A DNA stretch of 25,377 nt, taken from contig JBBDWN010000083.1 in NCBI GenBank assembly GCA_040902855.1, positions 1-25,377 of the forward strand, written 5' to 3'. Of this stretch, positions 22,717 through 25,377 are shown piece after piece (within the stretch, counting starts at the first letter, position 1; every line of letters starts with the position of its first letter). The position numbers and the translations under genes were made by a program. The notes below the pieces were generated by a model. That model had not been told where the DNA came from, searched no databases, and saw nothing but the letters and a program-made list of their open reading frames with translations. This DNA comes from DATHWB01 sp040902855 (GTDB lineage: Bacteria; Actinomycetota; Acidimicrobiia; Spongiisociales; ZC4RG35).

Positions 22717-23586
22717 TCACACCAGTGTCTTGGCCCAGATCTGTTCACCGGTGAGATCGAAGCCTGCCCGTGTCAGAGCCTCGTCCATCCAGTCGACGGT
22801 CGGGACCATGATCCGCACTCGCCCGTAGTCGCGACGGTCCGCTCGATCGACGAGGGCCCGCACCATGCGGTACGCGTCGCCGTCGGTGGCGACGAGCAGC
22901 GGGACGAACATCGTCTCGTCTTCGTCCTCGGCCACGATCCATCCTGAAGGACCGTGCAGGAGCTTCTTGGCTGCAACCGCGTTATCGAGGTCGGTTCGCG
23001 TCATGCGTCGCATCAGCCAGCCGCGCGGATAAAGCGTTCTGCCCAGCCGCGACAGCTCAGAGGTCGACCAGGCCACCCATGCGGGTTCGATCTCGGCTCG
23101 CGTCCCGACGACCAACTGCTCGTCGCCCGGAACCCGCCGCCCGCCGTTCGTCACCGGATCGGGAGCGCTTCCCAGTCCGCGCGCGGCGTTCGTCCACTCG
23201 GAGATCCTGCGGTATCCGCGGGCAGCCACCTGGCGTTGGGCCGCCTCGTTCCACGATTCGATCATCAGCCGGACGATGAGGGCGCCCTGGTCGCGGGCCC
23301 AGTCGCACAGATGGTCGTTGAGACGGCTGGCAAGTCCCTTCCGGCGGTGCTCGGGATGTACCCGGGCACCATGTACCCAGCCTTCGTTGGCCGAGAGCAT
23401 CACCGCTCGGGCGATCGCCACGGGTCGGCCTTCCCACTCGACGACCGCGACGTGAGAGTCGCTCTCCTCGAGCCAGTCTTCGAACACGTCGGCGACGTAG
23501 TCGCCCCAGTCGAATGTGTCCGTCGTGAACTCCCGGATTGCGGCGTGATCAGCCGCGGTGGCCGGGCGGATGGTCGGTTCGGTCAC
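22717..23586 (-). CDS. Two-domain GNAT family N-acetyltransferase
   Basis: The 289-residue protein has a clear N-terminal GNAT domain (about 3-135). Acetyl-CoA motif A reads VHPEHRRKGLASRLN at 76-90, containing the R/QxxGxG/A signature (Arg82 to Ala86), followed by WNEAAQRQVAARGYRRISEW typical of motif B. Residues from about 160 to the end look like a second, degenerate GNAT-like half (VRIMVPTVDWMDEALTRAGF) without an obvious CoA motif. The substrate is unknown. The GTG start at 23586 overlaps the argS stop by 4 bp (GTGA), so it is translated from the argS message. The link to arginyl-tRNA synthetase may be positional only. Confidence 0.85.
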   Translation of the reverse strand: MTEPTIRPATAADHAAIREFTTDTFDWGDYVADVFEDWLEESDSHVAVVEWEGRPVAIARAVMLSANEGWVHGARVHPEHRRKGLASRLNDHLCDWARDQGALIVRLMIESWNEAAQRQVAARGYRRISEWTNAARGLGSAPDPVTNGGRRVPGDEQLVVGTRAEIEPAWVAWSTSELSRLGRTLYPRGWLMRRMTRTDLDNAVAAKKLLHGPSGWIVAEDEDETMFVPLLVATDGDAYRMVRALVDRADRRDYGRVRIMVPTVDWMDEALTRAGFDLTGEQIWAKTLV

Positions 23587-25340
23587 ATCCGGTCCGGGAC
23601 GTCGATCCCGAGAACTTCGAGACCGGTCCTGATCGTGCGTCCGGTCAGTTCAGCGACGCCGAGCCAGCTCGCCCGCTGCTCGGGATCCTCCTCGGACAGG
23701 ATGTGGCATTCCTCGTAGAAGCGGTTGAAGACCTGCGACAACTCGTAGGTGTATTCGGCGAGATGGTTCGGAGCGCGCAACGAGATCGCCCGGTCGATGA
23801 TCTCGGGAAACCGCGAGAGGTGGAGAAGCAGGGTGCGGTCTGCGTCGCCTGCGACCTTTCTGATCGGCCCGACGCTCTCGTCGACTGCGTTGCGCAGGAT
23901 CGATCCGATCCGGACCGAGGCGTACAGGAGATACGGCCCCGTCTTGCCTTCGAACGAGGTGAACCGGTCGAGATCGAACATGTAGTTCGAGCTGCGGTGA
24001 TTGGCGAGATCGCCGAACTTGAGCGCAGCCACACCCACCATCCATGCGATCCGCTCCCGTTCCGCCACCGGGTAGTCACTGGCGAGGCCGCGTTCATCCA
24101 TCCGCTCCGCAGCCCGCGTCACCACATCGGAGACGAGGTCTTCGAGCCGGGGCAGGTTGCCGTCCCGGGTCTTGAGCGGTTTGCCGTCGGATCCGTTGAC
24201 CGTCCCGAATCCGATGTGTTCGAGCACCATGTCCGCGGGGGCGATACCGCCCTTGCGGGCGGCCCGGAAGACCTGTTCGAAATGCAGTGCCTGGCGTTGA
24301 TCGACCACGTAGATCACCTCGTCGCAGCCGCGCTCGGCGCGTTCGTCGACTGTGGCCACATCGGTGGTGCCGTAGGTGTAGGCCCCATCGGACTTGACCA
24401 GCATCAGAGGCGGGATCTCGGTCTTGTCGTCGGCCGCCGCCACATCGACGACGAGTGCACCCTGGCTCTCGGTCACCGCTCCTGTTTGCCGCATGCGGTC
24501 GATCATCGGCGCGATGCGGTCGTGGACCGACGCCTCGCCGAGCCACAGTTCGAAGGTGACGCCGAGATCGTCGTAGATGTGGCGCATCGCCTCGACAGAC
24601 ACCTCGCGAAAGTGCGCCCAGAGGGCTCGGTATCCCGGCCTCCCCTCCTGCAGTTCGAAGGTGGCCCGTCGGGCCGTCTCGGCGAAGTCAGGATCGTCTT
24701 TGGCACGCCGGGACGCCGCCGGGTAGAGCTCTTCCAGTTCGGCGACCGTGACGGGGGATTCCTCGTCGTAGGGGCCGGAGTAGGCAGCGTCGAAGTACTG
24801 CCAGTTCGGGTTGCGGAGCGCCAGTTCGGCGATGAGCTGTCCCATCGGGGTTCCCCAGTCACCGAGGTGGACGTCTCCGAGCGCCTCGTAGCCGGCGAAG
24901 GCGTACGCCCGTTTGAGGGCCTGCCCGATGATTGCTGGTCGGAGATGGCCGACGTGGAGGCTCTTGGCGACGTTGGGGCCGCCATGGTCGACGATCACGG
25001 TGCGGGACGAGGAGGGTGCTTCGACTCCGAGTCGGTCATCGGTCCGCATTCCTTCGATCGCCTCCGTCAGCGTCGCATCGGTGACGGTGATGTTGAGGAA
25101 ACCGGGACCGGCGATTTCGATCTTCCCGATCCTCGGATCTCCGCCGACCGTGGCGACGACCTCGGCGGCGATGTCACGCGGGTTGCGTCCCGCCTGCTTG
25201 GCGCCGGCCATCGCTCCGTTGCACTGGAACTGTGCGAGCTCGGGCCGCTGTGACGGTACGACGCCTCCCAGGCTCGAATCGAGTCCGACGCCGGCAAAGG
25301 CGTCTCCGAACAGTTCGCTCAACTCGGACAGGAGGGACAT
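23583..25340 (-). CDS. argS: Arginyl-tRNA synthetase
   Basis: Class I aminoacyl-tRNA synthetase charging tRNA(Arg) with arginine in the cytosol. The 585-residue length is typical. The N-terminal ArgS-specific domain spans about 1-95 (IEIAGPGFLNI at 74-84). The catalytic domain has PNVAKSLHVGHLRP at 122-135 with the HIGH-type HVGH at 129-132, and GKPLKTRDG near 385 replaces a canonical KMSKS, as is usual in ArgS. The DALR anticodon-binding domain occupies roughly 465-585 (LAEYTYELSQVFNRFYEEC). The ATG at 25340 is seven bases after a TATCCT box, suggesting a leaderless message. A GNAT gene is coupled to its 3' end. Confidence 0.96.
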   Translation of the reverse strand: MSLLSELSELFGDAFAGVGLDSSLGGVVPSQRPELAQFQCNGAMAGAKQAGRNPRDIAAEVVATVGGDPRIGKIEIAGPGFLNITVTDATLTEAIEGMRTDDRLGVEAPSSSRTVIVDHGGPNVAKSLHVGHLRPAIIGQALKRAYAFAGYEALGDVHLGDWGTPMGQLIAELALRNPNWQYFDAAYSGPYDEESPVTVAELEELYPAASRRAKDDPDFAETARRATFELQEGRPGYRALWAHFREVSVEAMRHIYDDLGVTFELWLGEASVHDRIAPMIDRMRQTGAVTESQGALVVDVAAADDKTEIPPLMLVKSDGAYTYGTTDVATVDERAERGCDEVIYVVDQRQALHFEQVFRAARKGGIAPADMVLEHIGFGTVNGSDGKPLKTRDGNLPRLEDLVSDVVTRAAERMDERGLASDYPVAERERIAWMVGVAALKFGDLANHRSSNYMFDLDRFTSFEGKTGPYLLYASVRIGSILRNAVDESVGPIRKVAGDADRTLLLHLSRFPEIIDRAISLRAPNHLAEYTYELSQVFNRFYEECHILSEEDPEQRASWLGVAELTGRTIRTGLEVLGIDVPDRM

Positions 25341-25347
25341 GTCCCGG

Positions 25348-25353
25348 AGGATA
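25348..25353 (-). promoter_or_regulatory. Putative -10 box of argS (leaderless spacing)
   Basis: TATCCT on the minus strand is followed by seven bases and the ATG. It is the best match to TANNNT in the window. The -35 region has no TTGACA-like hexamer in the 24 bases left before the window edge. Confidence 0.5.
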
Positions 25354-25377
25354 GGAGCGACTCACGGAGCCGACTCC

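Noticed and set aside
23538..25253. 571-codon plus-strand frame opposite argS
   Set aside because: Complement shadow of argS with no recognisable motif. The same reasoning removes the frames at 8209-9825 (-), 18292-19572 (-), 6369-7526 (+) and 20750-21793 (-).

Overview
The window is chromosomal, GC-rich and very densely coded (22 complete genes, no intergenic gap above about 135 bp, many 1-13 bp overlaps). It shows no insertion sequence, phage, CRISPR or RNA gene. The gene families point to a high-GC actinobacterium: a GlnR-type winged-helix regulator, a GlnA2-like glutamine synthetase, an Eis-family acetyltransferase, an Mrp without the CxxC pair, exported proteins with Thr-rich linkers, and promoters spaced for leaderless mRNAs. 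Acidimicrobiia or a close relative is my best guess; the lineage is inferred, not shown.

Layout, left to right. (1) 32-3111, minus: selA-selB, overlapping by 13 bp, for selenocysteine-tRNA synthesis and delivery. (2) 3185-4952, plus: FxsA-like membrane protein, NUDIX hydrolase and LACTB2-like metallo-beta-lactamase protein, joined by 4-bp overlaps, followed at 5008-6195 by a secreted M23 peptidase with a coiled coil and a long Thr linker. (3) 6228-7376 minus and 7511-7876 plus: a divergent iron-sulfur pair, Mrp/ApbC carrier and A-type carrier (ErpA/IscA-like). (4) 7892-9777, plus: RidA and an ALDH7-type semialdehyde dehydrogenase, overlapping by 4 bp. (5) 9783-13631, minus: Thr-linker membrane protein, Eis-like acetyltransferase, glutamine synthetase-like protein and GlnR-like regulator, tightly packed in that transcription order. 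(6) 13718-14554, plus: a second single-span membrane protein, divergent from the first across a region with nested inverted repeats. (7) 14562-14816, minus: a stand-alone Nfu N-terminal domain protein. (8) 14849-22713, plus: hydantoinase/oxoprolinase A and B subunits, then glycolate-oxidase-like GlcD, GlcE, GlcF and a small membrane protein. (9) 22717-25340, minus: argS with a translationally coupled two-domain GNAT protein.

The window reads as core metabolism: selenium, nitrogen assimilation and its regulator, Fe-S biogenesis, lysine/imine catabolism, 2-hydroxyacid oxidation and translation. I did not find an obviously new multi-gene system. The most unusual points are: the glutamine synthetase-like protein carries substitutions at two active-site positions (equivalents of Salmonella Glu327 and Arg339) and sits 4 bp from a GlnR-like regulator whose phosphoacceptor position is Glu; a recurrent TANNNT box lies 5-7 bp before the start codons of genes that head transcription units; and a perfect 9-bp inverted repeat is built from the two stop codons of a convergent gene pair.
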